64,000 nt of DNA from Linnemannia hyalina (Eukaryota; Mortierellomycota; Mortierellomycetes; Mortierellales; Mortierellaceae), in the NCBI GenBank assembly GCA_019671135.1, contig JAHRHY010000007.1:2356001-2420000 (forward strand). Direction: 5' to 3'. A program made the translations under genes and the position numbers. Positions 1-10,976 of the stretch are shown here, one piece after another. The stretch's first letter is position 1, and each line of letters opens with the position of its first letter. The notes beneath the pieces were generated by a model. The model saw only the letters and a program-made list of their open reading frames with translations, was not told the origin of the DNA and ran no database searches.

Positions 1-1048
1 GCAGGAGTGGACAAAGTAAAGTAAGTGTGAGAAGAGAAGAGAAGGCAGCGAGTGTGTGTGGAGGAGAGTGTGGCGTGGGGTAAAAAGAGTCTAGTCGAAG
101 GATGAGAATGAGAAGGGGAAAACGAGATAAGAGGCAAAGGAGAGACAGAGGTGAGCTCAGCTCAGCAGTGAGTAGCAAAAAAAGGGAGGGAAAACTGAAA
201 GTGAAAAAAAGAGGCGGAACGAGGAAAAGACGAGAAGAGAGTGAGAGAGAGACGAGACTGAGTGAGAAAAAAGGGCGAAAAGATGAACAGGACGACATTG
301 GAGAGAGAGGTAGTCAAGGCATGGTACTCGTTCATACAGACTCGATTGAAGAAAGGTAAAAATACCGTTCGAATCGTGTGCAATCGACTGGTTCCTTCCA
401 TCAATTCATTTTTCATTTCATTCATCAACAAAACAACAACGACAAGGCAAACAAACAATCAGCCGTTGTGAGTTATTTGTGGATAACTGAGCGCGATCTC
501 AATGAAAAAAAAGGTCGACAACTGCCGATTGATTGAGGGGGGCGATGGAAGAGAAAAGAAGTGGGGTCGTTTTGGTTGTGGGTGCAATTGAAAGACAGAC
601 AGACAAACATAGACTGTACCCCTGTTTGCCTATATATCCACCGTCAACTGAACTGGTAGTACCTGGTTATTGCCCCTCTCTTTGAGATGGATATGTAATT
701 ATGCATCTGGATCACCTAGCATGGAGATATTTTGCCACCAACTTGTAACGACAAGGAATGAGACTGATAGGCATAGAATGATCGACTGATGGCTCGACAT
801 GGTTCCACTCCTCCATATCCATATCCAGGTACGATCAGTATTGATGCCATCATCTACATACTACAGCAAAGTGGCTTTGTATGTTAGACGTCTTCGTTCC
901 CCTTCGCCCCTGAATTTCCTTTTCCAGCCAGTCCCCTCATTCTTGTTTCCTTCCTTCCTAACTTCCCAATCCACTACACGCTCTTTCTTTCATTTGATCC
1001 TCAACTGTGATCTCTTTTTGCCTCCCTTCCTTTCCCCTCCGACCCACC
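1..1048. other. Intergenic region and leader of the QRI7-like gene
   Basis: No supportable gene. Bases 1-350 are purine-rich with many GAGA runs; short ORFs there are low-complexity. Bases 880-1048 are pyrimidine-rich and lead into the QRI7-like start codon, the usual leader composition in this window. Confidence 0.6.
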
Positions 1049-2542
1049 ATGGAGATCACTCTCCTTCAACGATTTGCACACTCACGGCTCGCCACAACAA
1101 CCTGTCCATGCCTACTCCGGTCAACATTCCTTCCCCTCAACTCTTCAAGATCCACACGCCATGTCACTCCACCACGACTGATCTCCTGGCTCTCTTCTTC
1201 GGCTACACCTGCGCCCAAAACACCACAATCGCCACTTCCAAAAGGACGACCCTTGATCGCCCTAGGGATAGAGACCTCGTGTGACGATACCTGCGCAGCC
1301 ATTGTCACCTCTGACCGGCAGATCCTATCAGAGGTCCTACGAACCCAGCACCACCTCCACGAACCTATGGGCGGCATTGTCCCCAAACTGGCTCATCATG
1401 CTCATATGCGCAACCTCCCCTCAGTGGTCCAGGAGGCGATCCAATCGGCAGGCCTAGGCGAGCATGGGATCCTGGCAGTCGACATTATTGCAGTAACGCG
1501 CGGCCCCGGATTAGCGCACTCCCTTGGGGTCGGATTGAATGCGGCAAAGACCCTCGCTGCGGCCTTGAACAAGCCCTTGATCGGTGTCCATCATATGGAA
1601 GCTCATGCCCTCACAGCGCGACTCACTACCCGCGACCCGGACTACCAGCCAGTCGACCAGGATGTCTCTGCCTCGGAATCTAATGTACCCATCGGATCGG
1701 ATCCATACCCGTCCTTCCCCTTTTTGACTCTCCTCGTGTCTGGTGGCCACACCTTGTTATTAGTTGCACACTCCGTAAATCGATATACAACCCTGGCAAC
1801 AACAGTCGACGACTCAATCGGAGAAGCATTTGACAAGACGGCGCGAGAACTCGACATCCCTTGGTTGCCTGGTCGTGCTGGCGGGCCTGGTGCCAGTTTG
1901 GAGCAATTTGCTAAGAGCTCAAGCAACCCAGGACGGTATCAGGATCGTCTCCCTATTCCATTGAGTCTTCGTTCCAGCAAGAGCGAGATGAAGTTCAGCT
2001 TTGCAGGACTCAAAAGCGCAGTTACTCGTATTGTGAATCAGGAAAAGGCAGCCAGCCCCACAGGCGAGATGGACGAGTCGAAGCGACAGGATCTGGCAGC
2101 AGGATTTCAGCATTGTGCGGTGACACATCTCTGTCAAAAGGTAGAGCAAGCACTGGTTGACTGCCACGAACAAGGACTAGATATCTCAAGTCTCGTCATC
2201 AGCGGGGGTGTTGGACGGAATGCGACTCTTCGGAGCAGGATGGACGAGGTCTGTGGTCGGTTCGAGTACGGGGGCGCCATCGCCTTGGACAAGATGTCAT
2301 CCAAGGAGAAGAAAAGGTTGAAGAGAGCATTACTCACTGCAGCAGCACCAAAGGAGTCAGGCAAGGCTGTGCGATCTGTGCGAGTTATTTGCCCACCGCC
2401 CAAGCTGTGTACCGACAATGCAGTGATGATTGCGTGGACTGGATTAGAACGGTACCAGCAAGGGCTAGTTGATCCGTACGACATTGATATTGTCCCCAAG
2501 TGGCCATTAGACATGCTCGGTACAGGCGTTGTTCCTGAATAA
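1049..2542 (+). CDS. QRI7: Mitochondrial tRNA N6-adenosine threonylcarbamoyltransferase (Qri7/OSGEPL1/TsaD family)
   Basis: Single-exon gene of 497 residues. This family transfers threonylcarbamoyl to A37 of ANN-decoding tRNAs (t6A); the Qri7 branch acts in mitochondria. Visible family motifs are GIETSCDDT at about residues 73-81 (nucleotide-binding N-lobe), the metal-binding HHMEAH at about 181-186, and VSGGHT, SFAGLKSAV and ISGGVGRN further on. The first about 65 residues are rich in Arg, Ser, Thr and Leu and poor in acidic residues, as expected of a mitochondrial presequence. I chose the ATG at 1049 (context cccaccATGg) over an in-frame ATG 42 bases upstream at 1007 because of its strong context. 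Yeast Qri7 is about 407 residues; the excess here is the presequence plus low-conservation insertions around residues 195-220 and near the C-terminus. Family assignment is firm; mitochondrial targeting is inferred. Confidence 0.95.
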   Translation: MEITLLQRFAHSRLATTTCPCLLRSTFLPLNSSRSTRHVTPPRLISWLSSSATPAPKTPQSPLPKGRPLIALGIETSCDDTCAAIVTSDRQILSEVLRTQHHLHEPMGGIVPKLAHHAHMRNLPSVVQEAIQSAGLGEHGILAVDIIAVTRGPGLAHSLGVGLNAAKTLAAALNKPLIGVHHMEAHALTARLTTRDPDYQPVDQDVSASESNVPIGSDPYPSFPFLTLLVSGGHTLLLVAHSVNRYTTLATTVDDSIGEAFDKTARELDIPWLPGRAGGPGASLEQFAKSSSNPGRYQDRLPIPLSLRSSKSEMKFSFAGLKSAVTRIVNQEKAASPTGEMDESKRQDLAAGFQHCAVTHLCQKVEQALVDCHEQGLDISSLVISGGVGRNATLRSRMDEVCGRFEYGGAIALDKMSSKEKKRLKRALLTAAAPKESGKAVRSVRVICPPPKLCTDNAVMIAWTGLERYQQGLVDPYDIDIVPKWPLDMLGTGVVPE

Positions 2543-3474
2543 ACCTCCTTGAATTCATTGGAACTTGTGGAGTGATAGTACGCGTGGAGATGTTGATGAA
2601 GAACTGGGTTCGACGTGAAATGGGAGCCGAACATCCTTGAACAATGATCCGTGTAGGAAAGATCGATTATTGCTTCGTCCATCGCCCTGAAGTAGAGGAA
2701 CGAGCAACGAGAATTAGTATGATACAAGGGATGCATTAATGTTGAACGCTCGGTTTGCAGTCATTTCTTTCAACGTGAACTTTTTGTACCTCTCTGTCTT
2801 CATGTCACAGAGTGGAAAGAAAAAGGTAGAAAAGGAGTATCAAATTGGACACCAGGCGGCGGACCTGGCACGATTGATCGGCATCCTTAGCCATTGATTT
2901 GGCCGTGGAGGGGGTGGCGAAGACCGTTTCATCTATAGTTGTAATAGATTATATTATTGTTGCCTGGTTGGGTGCGGCATGGATCTGTCCTCTGTTGTAT
3001 ATGTGTGCGTTTCTGTGTCAAACGAACGGACAGCGAGATCGTTGCGCACTCTCTGTTCGCCATGTGGCGCAATAATAGGGCACTGCCGCAAAAAGTGATT
3101 TTCGTTTGAAATGAACGGCCACTCATATCCAATTCAACTCACTTTGGCTGTCCTCTCCCTGAGAAGCAATTGCCAAGCCAGAGTATATTCCCCTCCACAC
3201 TCATAGGCACCTGCTTCCAGATTCATAATCTACAACATATGGCGATAGTGACCCCGACCTGTGGGTACTTGCTCTCCGCCTTCCTGATCCTTTTTCAGAA
3301 AGAAAAGGCACACGTTCACAAAAACAGCCGACTGGAATGAACACCCGTCTAGCGAGAGAGTGACAGACACGAGCAAGAAAAATGAGCTGCAGTTGACAAG
3401 GCATTGGGAGAGTCAAGAAGCACAAACGAGATGAATCGTCTCTTTATCCCCTACTGTTTGAACACCCTCCATCC

Positions 3475-3573
<99 letters not shown>

Positions 3574-4086
3574 TCTCTCTCTTTCTCTCTTCCCTGCTCT
3601 TTTTCGTGCCTTCCTTTTCCTGTAGTTCGTTTCTGCTGCTCAAGCCCAGAAGCCAAATCTGTCCCTGCTCCGAGTTGTGCTGCGATACCAAACAAAAAAA
3701 AAGTTATTGCATGCATTTGTGTGTTGCAACTCCTCTGGCCGCTTTTTCCGTTCATTACCTTTTTCTTTTCTGGATATTTGCCCTCTCTCTCCTTCTCTCT
3801 TCCTACTTCCTTGCTTTCTTTTTGTTTGTTAAGGGGTGAACCTGAATGCAACCAACTCTCTCCGAGCAATAAAAAGATAGCAAAAGGAAAACAATTCCAG
3901 AAGCCATCTTAATGCAAGGTACATAGTGTTGAGCATTTTCCCAAAAAGAGGTACAGTACAAGGAGAAAAGTCCGAGAAGGTAGGGGCTTCATAGCTTCTG
4001 TGTTGCCTTTTTTTTCTTTGCCCGTGCAGGACGAATTTGACATCTTTGAAGAGTAGGTGTAAAGAGCAACGAAAAAAGAAGGAAAG
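2543..4086. other. Intergenic region with CT microsatellite
   Basis: About 1.5 kb without a convincing gene. It holds the long CT repeat listed separately. ORFs on either strand are repeat translations or shadows. Confidence 0.6.
3479..3592. repeat. (CT)n microsatellite
   Basis: About 110 bases of almost pure CT dinucleotide, interrupted by single G and TT changes near the right end. Similar tracts recur before other genes here. Confidence 0.97.
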
Positions 4087-5410
4087 ACTGGGACGTTGGT
4101 CAGATACCTTTCTCCTCAAGGCACTGCCGTATCTTTCATCCTTAACCCTCCTGCAGCTCTGTATCTTCCAACACAACTCCATCAACATGGAGTACATTTT
4201 GCAGACTTGCCCCCACTTGCAGACTCTTCAGCTAGACCACCCTCTACTTTTTCGTTGCATGGAAACTAGATCAGTATCGACGATAATCACGTCACTGGAT
4301 CGCCCACTCTTCCGCTGCGGTCTCTCCACCTCGAGAACACCTCCTTCTCTCAGAGCAGTCTCGAGTCCTTGCTTGAGGTCACACCCTACCTAAAGCACCT
4401 CCAGCTCCAAAACTTATGCCGACAGGGTTCTGAAGAGAACAACAGCCTAGTCTCGCTCGCTCTCCCTCTCCAGTCTATTCATTTTTCTGTCTTCAGACAG
4501 CAAGCCGCCGAGGGTGCCGAGGAGGTTGAGCCCAGACTACTGAGTGGTCCTTCCGTTCGTCTGACTTGATCCCCATCCTCAAGCATTGTCGCCAGGAACT
4601 GCCCAATGTTCTCACAACCCTCAGCCTGGTCACGGATAGCGTCAACCAACCTAACGATGCCCCTGCTTTACACCAGTACCTTTACGGGTCCCTCCTTCAC
4701 CCGAAGACGGGCCAGTCATCCTGCCCGATTGAAAGGATGGATCTGTTGGTCGATGGATGAATTCACCCAGACACGGGGAGAACTCATACCGTCAACCGGG
4801 CATCTGGATGTGTCGCAAGCTGCAGACGCTTCAAATCGAAGTCCACAACCTCGGCTCGCCCGCTCACCAAACGTCACCCATCCGCACTCGAGTCCTCTTT
4901 GAATACACCTGCTGGTTTCCTAACCTTCGCGATCTGGAACTATGGGAACCATAGAATATCCTTGGTTTCTGTCTGGAGCTCGATGGTGCATTCTGTCTTG
5001 TGGCCCGTCTCCGCCTTTTGAAGCACCTTCGCATTGGGTCCGGCGAAAACTTGCACGCCCTCAAGCCTCGCGATTTGAAGTGGGTCACCAAATCCGGTCA
5101 CTCTCGAGTCAGCAATCTGGATCGGAAGAATATCATGTGCGGTTGACCTAGGTTGATTGCCAAGGAACGCCAACGTGAACAAGAGCGGTTAGATTTTGTT
5201 GGCAAAGGAGAGGCCGCGGGCTTTCTTGCACCTCAGGGAGTGGAATCGGCCCTGGTTCAAGTCTTGCGGAATCTGGGGTTGTTAGTATGTGAATAGCTGA
5301 TGCAGGAACAGATAAACTCTGATGAAGGGTACGAGGGTCTCCCTCGGCTGCGGTCATTGTCGAGCTACAGCGGTAGTCAGAAGCGTCTCGCCCGAGGAGG
5401 AGTATCGAAG
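4087..5410 (+). pseudogene. Decayed, 5'-truncated F-box/leucine-rich paralogue
   Basis: Collinear, broken homology to the two intact paralogues immediately downstream. In order along the + strand: LLKALPYLSSLTLLQL then a TCPHLQTLQLDHP segment (about 4100-4240); LEVTPYLKHLQLQNL and LPLQSIHFSVF (about 4370-4500); ELPNVLTTLSLVTD and CPIERMD (about 4585-4745); GIWMCRKLQTLQIEVHNLG (about 4795-4860); and INSDEGYEGLPRLRSLS (about 5312-5360). These match segments of the 668-residue neighbour in the same order, but the reading frame changes several times and stop codons intervene. No F-box remains upstream of about 4087, so the copy is also truncated at the 5' end. No start codon or leader can be assigned. 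Confidence 0.88.
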
Positions 5411-6091
5411 AGTGATCGTTGCCGCCTCAAACCAAGACTAAGCCCAGTTCCAGATCGACGCGGGTCTCTGAGTTTTTCTACGTACTGCCGTTAGAATATA
5501 GCGTTTCTGTCAGTTCAGTGTTATCTGTTTTCTTTATCGTGAGGACGTGAACGGATGTTCAATGAACAGCAGACGTAGATACAGACACACATGAAGTATT
5601 AGCATTTTCTATGGGAGAACATCTTTGACCTGTGTCATAGGTCTAGCCTGAACCGGCAAAACAGTTAATAGCCTTTTGTGCGGAACTAACTCCCGAGAAG
5701 TGAACGTGCCGATGCTTGCTGTCTGTTGTCCTTGAGTGTGTATGTGTTTGTAACCACTGCAAATTGAGACCATGAACGGTCAGTGTGGATGGTCTACGTC
5801 GACTTTGCTTCCGCCTAATGCGAGTTCCCACAAAGTCGACTGTGTGGCTGTTGCTGTTATATCCCGCTCTGTGTAACACTGCACCTCCATTTTTTATTCG
5901 ACTGAGAGAGAGAGAGAGAATCAGAGAGTGATCGAGAATAACCTTTTCTGTTAAGAACAAGGTCCTTTGGACAGTTGAATCGACATATAAACGTCAACCT
6001 TTTCCTCTTCTCTCATCCTTTCATCTCTTTACTTTTTCCCATCGCCACCTTTCTCCCTCCCCCCCCTCTCTCTCTCTTTCCTCCCCGCAAC
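5411..6091. other. Intergenic region and leader between F-box paralogues
   Basis: No gene seen. A short GA run lies at about 5906-5920 and a C/T-rich stretch at about 6000-6085 forms the probable leader of the next gene. Confidence 0.6.
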
Positions 6092-8098
6092 ATGTTCTTC
6101 AGGACAAAGAAGAGAGCACAAACTAGTCCAACCCCAAGGGTCTTTGAGATCCCAGAGATCCTCGATCGAATCTTCTTCTTCATCCAGGAAGACTTTGTCC
6201 TCTCTCACTCCATCGTCCTCGTCTGTCGTCAATGGCTCTGGATGAACCAACACCGCCTCCGTCGCGAGGTCAGCTGGGCCGGTGACTCTAATAACAAGTC
6301 CAGCTGCGATATAATCAACATCGATAGGGTCCTTGCCCGACTCCCAAGAGCAACCCGGCTGGTCTGGTCCTCAACAGACGACGTTCTGAAGGAGAAGCAC
6401 ACCCAGAGGTTGATACAGGCCCTTCGAGAAAATAACGACCACTACATCCAGCGACTTCAGCCCATTGCCGCAAATAACGTCGTCATAGTCGGCGATACCA
6501 GCAACATCAACAGCAAGAGCAACAGGATCGTCGGTCGCTGGAAGGACGGTCTCCTCAAGCCCAACAACAAGGCCCCATTACCGAAAGGTGTCCTCCATGA
6601 GCTTGACCTTCATGGCCCTGCGGCCCTCTTCTTAAGAGTTCTCCCATTCCTCACATCATTGACAACCCTCCAACTCCGTTTGCTCTGGCCGGAGACAATC
6701 CAAGTGCACACTGTGCTAAACACTTGCCCCCACCTTCTCACTCTCCATATCGATGCTCCCTCGGTCATCTATCTTCCCGGATCTTGGAAGGCCTACACTG
6801 AAACCGTCCTCGGCGTCGAACCCATCAAGAAGAACGGTCTCCTTCCCTTGCAGTCCTTCATCCTTGAGAACGCAAGCTTCGCACAGACCAGTCTCGAAGA
6901 CCTTCTGGTGCTCACACCACACCTTGCCCATCTGCAACTCCGAAACTTGCGTCCGGATACAACTTCAGTTAACAAGAACTCCTACGACTGGTCCAGTCTC
7001 TTCTGTCAACTGACGGCGCTCTCACTACTCCCTCTTCGCTCGATCCATTTCTCCGTCTATGGTCAAGCAGCGACTGAAGACGAAGAGCAAGAGAAGGTCC
7101 TCGTGGTCTGTCCTCGATCCTCAGAGTGGGCCTTCAGATCCTTTGACCTGACATCGTCCGTCACCAGCTGCTTGAACCAGTTACGCAATACGCTCACCAC
7201 TCTGGATCTGGTAGCCAGTGAGGGCCAGGCCGTCAACAATTATGACCTCGCCCTTCACCGATACCTCTGCGCATCCCCTCACCTGCTGCACCTCAAAGCC
7301 GCCAACTCTGTCTGTTTAGTCGAACGAATGGACATCCACAAACGATGGACTCCCTTCGTCCGTATCAGCAACGGATCTATCGTCCAAGACCTACAGCCTG
7401 GCATTTGGGCTTGCAGAAACCTTCAAACCCTTCACATTCGTGTCCACAACCTTGGCAGTGCTGCTCTTCAAACCCTTCCTATTCGATCCCGGATTGTCTT
7501 TGGATATATTTCTACAGTCCTTCCGCAACTTTGTCATCTGGAACTCTTTGAACTCGAGAATGACCCCGGTCTGTCGATCAGCCTCTTTGGTGGTCTCTGT
7601 TTGCTCGCTCGTCTCCGTCACCTTGAGTCCTTCCGCCTCGGCACCGGTACGACTCCACAAAAGGCCCGTGCAGGCGATATGCGCTGGATGATTCCCTCAG
7701 GTCAGAGTCGGGTCGGTCGAATGGAGAGAAAGGAGGTCGTCGCTACTTGGGGTCTTCTCATGACTGCCGAACGTGGCGCGGAGAGGAGCCGACAGGAGAC
7801 TTTCCCGGGGTATACATTTATGGACGACAATCATCCTTGCACCGAGCCACAGGTGGTCGAAGGGCTCATCATGCTGGGTCTCCTCGCAGACGTCAAGGTG
7901 TTGGTCGATCAAATGAACTCCAAGGAAGGGTACCGAAGCTGGCCTAAATTAAAATACCTTTCGGTGTACCAGAAGCATCCGTCGCGAACGATAACTTGCC
8001 TGGAGAAGGGGTTCGAGAGGCTGATGAAGAGGAATACGATGGATATCGACTCGAGGGTGAATGATGATACTTGTCTCATCATGGGCTACGGCGCATAG
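6092..8098 (+). CDS. F-box / leucine-rich-repeat-like protein (paralogue 2)
   Basis: Intronless, 668 residues from the ATG at 6092; an in-frame ATG at 5975 would add 39 low-complexity residues translated from the pyrimidine-rich leader and is not favoured. An F-box-like motif occupies about residues 19-62 (pattern IPEILDRIFxxI...SxxLVCRQW...R). The rest consists of irregular leucine-rich segments such as LPFLTSLTTLQL, TCPHLLTLHID and LTPHLAHLQLRNL. F-box proteins usually couple SKP1-CUL1 ubiquitin ligases to substrates through the C-terminal domain; that role here is inferred from the family. It sits between a pseudogene copy and a second intact copy on the same strand, forming a tandem array. 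Substrate unknown. Confidence 0.85.
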   Translation: MFFRTKKRAQTSPTPRVFEIPEILDRIFFFIQEDFVLSHSIVLVCRQWLWMNQHRLRREVSWAGDSNNKSSCDIINIDRVLARLPRATRLVWSSTDDVLKEKHTQRLIQALRENNDHYIQRLQPIAANNVVIVGDTSNINSKSNRIVGRWKDGLLKPNNKAPLPKGVLHELDLHGPAALFLRVLPFLTSLTTLQLRLLWPETIQVHTVLNTCPHLLTLHIDAPSVIYLPGSWKAYTETVLGVEPIKKNGLLPLQSFILENASFAQTSLEDLLVLTPHLAHLQLRNLRPDTTSVNKNSYDWSSLFCQLTALSLLPLRSIHFSVYGQAATEDEEQEKVLVVCPRSSEWAFRSFDLTSSVTSCLNQLRNTLTTLDLVASEGQAVNNYDLALHRYLCASPHLLHLKAANSVCLVERMDIHKRWTPFVRISNGSIVQDLQPGIWACRNLQTLHIRVHNLGSAALQTLPIRSRIVFGYISTVLPQLCHLELFELENDPGLSISLFGGLCLLARLRHLESFRLGTGTTPQKARAGDMRWMIPSGQSRVGRMERKEVVATWGLLMTAERGAERSRQETFPGYTFMDDNHPCTEPQVVEGLIMLGLLADVKVLVDQMNSKEGYRSWPKLKYLSVYQKHPSRTITCLEKGFERLMKRNTMDIDSRVNDDTCLIMGYGA

Positions 8099-8921
8099 GA
8101 TATGCCTGTCTTTAGCCGTGCGTTGGATAGATAGTCCTAAACACGAGTGAAAATAATCGGCACGTACGAAAAATACAACATGGAGTCGTTTGCTGCAAAG
8201 GAAAAGAACAAGAGGATGGGCTCTGTTCATGCAGAATGCACCTCGTCTATTTGTCAGTGGGCTCAAGGTACTTTTCGTTTGTCTGTCTTGAATCCTACTA
8301 GGGGCGTGCAACAGGCGAACCATTGTCTGGAACGCCCTCCAGGCGCCGTTTAAGTTGCCCTTCAGACATCATGCATTATTCGAGCCAGGCACCATCAGAC
8401 TGTACACATTGCACAACACATTCAACTTGCTGCAACAGCCGCGACCCTCTCTCTTTCTCTCTCTCTCTCTTCCTCTCTCTTTCTCTCTCTTTTCTCTGGT
8501 GCATGATCATTTTGCTTGTTGTTTCTTTCCCACCCTTCGACCCATCCGAAAGACGAGTTTTATTTGTTTACACACACTCCTCCAATCCAATTACAGGTCA
8601 TTCGTCCAAATGCACTTTATCTATTTCCCTTGACGCCCTTTTGTTCTAGTAAGAAGGCTTCCCGGCCTTCTTTTTTGGATTTTCGGTACAACTTTATTTC
8701 GCTTGCCCATCAATGTGGATTGAGCAAACAGTTCCTCCTCTCTTCTTCACACAAGGTCAATAAGGTATTTGGAAGTACTAAAGTCGACGCAGCAACACCT
8801 GCCTACTATGGTATATAGCCAAGGGGGGTCGTCGCTCTTTTCCTCTTCTTCTTTAACCAACCAATTAACCATCCATCCATCCACACCTCCTCTCTCTCTC
8901 TGCAATTACGAAATCTCAACG
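8099..8921. other. Intergenic region and leader with CT tract
   Basis: No gene supported. A CT-rich microsatellite lies at about 8446-8495 and another short CT run at about 8889-8901, just before the next start codon. Confidence 0.6.
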
Positions 8922-10874
8922 ATGGGGCTCAAATTCTTCAGTCTCGGCAAGAAGAAGATAACCGCTACCCTTACTTCCTCCTCCACAACCACAACCACTA
9001 CAAACGACAAAGCACCAGCAAGAAACTCGCCCAGAGCCCTCCAAGAGCCAGCCATCCTCAACCGGATCTTTGATCACATCCAAGACGACTCCGAGACACT
9101 GCACCAATCCGTCATCCTCGTTTGCCGTCAATGGTACTATCTCAACCAGTCCCGCATCCGTCGTGAGCTCGTCTGGGTCGACGATGCCAAGAACAACTCC
9201 TCCAAATCCTTTGATAAGCTCGTCACCAGACTGCCCCAGGCCACCATGCTCAAGTGGCACTCGAGCGATCCTCAGCTCAAGAACAAATACACCCTCAAGC
9301 TCATCCAGGCTCTTGAAGGGAACCAGGATCGCTACCAGCAAAGTCGCAACCCTACTGCTGCCCCTGTTGCGAGTAGCAAAAAGTCGAAGACACCGTTGAA
9401 GAATGATAGACACCTCAGCCACCTTGAGTTGACATACTCGGGTCTCCTCTTCCTCAAAGCCCTTCCTCTCCTCCAGTCCCTGACAAGTCTTCGACTCCTG
9501 ATTGTCGGATCTGATACCATTCGTCTGGTCGCTGTCCTTGCCGCTTGCCCCAACCTTCTATCGCTCCAGCTGGAATCAACTACAGGAACTATCCAGCTCC
9601 CATCCCCTTGGGTATCGCCCCCTTCTAATACAGCACTTCTACCCCTACAGTCCCTCATCCTCGAGAACGTCATCTTCTCCCAGTCCGAACTTGAGAGCCT
9701 CCTCAAGTCCACCCCCCACCTTAAAGTTCTCCAGCTCCGCAACCTTCGTGACAGCGCAAACGCCTCTGCATCCTTGTACAGCTGGCATGGACTCGTTGCA
9801 CAACTCCGCACCCTTCAAATCTCTCTCCGCTCGGTCCATTTCTCCATCTATGGTCAGCCCATGGAAGACGAACGCGAGAAGGTCCTCGTCGTCGCCCCTC
9901 GTTCAAGCGAATGGGCCTTCAGATCCTTTGATCTCACACCCACCGTCTCGTACTACCTCCGCGAGATCCCCAACTTTGTCACCACCCTCGAACTCATCGC
10001 CTCTGGACGCCTGGACCCCGGACACGGTCTTGAGCTCCATCAGTTCCTCTGCTCCTCCCCCCACCTCCTCCACCTCAAGGCCACCCAGTCTGTCTGCCTC
10101 ATCGAGAGAATGGATATCCACCGCCGCTGGTCTCCCTCATCACGCGCAGGAGTTAACGTCGACCGCACCGCAGGCATCTGGGCCTGCCGTAACTTGAAGA
10201 CCCTCCACATCCGGGTCCACAACCTCGGCAGCCCAGTCATCCAAGACTCACCCGTCCGTTCCCGCATTCTCTACGGCTACATCTCACGTGTACTCCCTAT
10301 GCTCCAAGACCTGTATCTCTACGAACTCGAGAACGAGCCTGGTCTGTCACTCGATCTCTTTGGTGGTATGTGCTTCTTCGCCCGCCTCCAACATCTCGAA
10401 TCATTCCGCCTGGGCACAGGCAAGAACGACCAGATGGTTCGCCCCGGTGACATCAGCTGGATGGTAGCATCGGGCAGAACCAAACTCTCCAAATCCGAGC
10501 GCGGAGAGTGTGTCCTTACCTGGCAGCAACTCCTCATGAGCGACAATGCTCAGGAGACCAAACGTGTCGCATCCTTGAACGGCCGTGACTACGTCGGCGA
10601 ACTTTATGGCTCTTCATCTGTCAAAACCCACATTGAACCTCAATTGATCGCCTCTCTTTCTCAGCTGGGACTCTTGCTGGATGTCAAGGCATGGGTGGAC
10701 CAAATGAACTCCAAGCAGGGATACATCTGCTGGCCCAAGCTCAAGTTCTTGACCGTGTACCAGCCTTTGACTTCAACGTTTACCCTCGCTAAGGGATACA
10801 CTCGTGTCGGCAAAGTAGCCGCTTCGGACCTCGATTCCAGAATCAACGACGATATCGGCGCCATGATGCGATAA
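8922..10874 (+). CDS. F-box / leucine-rich-repeat-like protein (paralogue 3)
   Basis: Intronless, 650 residues from the ATG at 8922 (context acgATGg). An in-frame ATG at 8769 would add 51 residues not shared with the paralogue and is not favoured. Residues about 15-32 are a Ser/Thr run; an F-box-like motif follows at about 42-86 (EPAILNRIFDHI ... ILVCRQW). The leucine-rich body aligns end to end with the upstream paralogue, including the shared blocks SSEWAFRSFDLT, MDIHRRW, GIWACRNLKTLHIRVHNLG and VDQMNSKQGY. Recent tandem duplication is the simplest origin. Function as an SCF adaptor is inferred. Confidence 0.85.
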   Translation: MGLKFFSLGKKKITATLTSSSTTTTTTNDKAPARNSPRALQEPAILNRIFDHIQDDSETLHQSVILVCRQWYYLNQSRIRRELVWVDDAKNNSSKSFDKLVTRLPQATMLKWHSSDPQLKNKYTLKLIQALEGNQDRYQQSRNPTAAPVASSKKSKTPLKNDRHLSHLELTYSGLLFLKALPLLQSLTSLRLLIVGSDTIRLVAVLAACPNLLSLQLESTTGTIQLPSPWVSPPSNTALLPLQSLILENVIFSQSELESLLKSTPHLKVLQLRNLRDSANASASLYSWHGLVAQLRTLQISLRSVHFSIYGQPMEDEREKVLVVAPRSSEWAFRSFDLTPTVSYYLREIPNFVTTLELIASGRLDPGHGLELHQFLCSSPHLLHLKATQSVCLIERMDIHRRWSPSSRAGVNVDRTAGIWACRNLKTLHIRVHNLGSPVIQDSPVRSRILYGYISRVLPMLQDLYLYELENEPGLSLDLFGGMCFFARLQHLESFRLGTGKNDQMVRPGDISWMVASGRTKLSKSERGECVLTWQQLLMSDNAQETKRVASLNGRDYVGELYGSSSVKTHIEPQLIASLSQLGLLLDVKAWVDQMNSKQGYICWPKLKFLTVYQPLTSTFTLAKGYTRVGKVAASDLDSRINDDIGAMMR

Positions 10875-10976
10875 GATGGTAGCAACACATACTTAACACC
10901 TGTAACAATTAAATAATTACCTTTTCAATTCTCTACATTTGGCGTTTGCATTTTGTTTTCATTTTATTGCAGTCAA

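Noticed and set aside
2134..2736. 200-residue minus-strand ORF overlapping the end of the QRI7-like gene
   Set aside because: Shadow of the conserved + strand reading frame; no recognisable domain.
3404..3869. ORFs across the CT microsatellite (Leu/Ser or Arg/Glu repeats)
   Set aside because: Pure translations of the dinucleotide repeat.
9502..10197. 231-residue + strand ORF inside F-box paralogue 3
   Set aside because: Out-of-frame Ser/Pro-rich shadow of the real leucine-rich frame.
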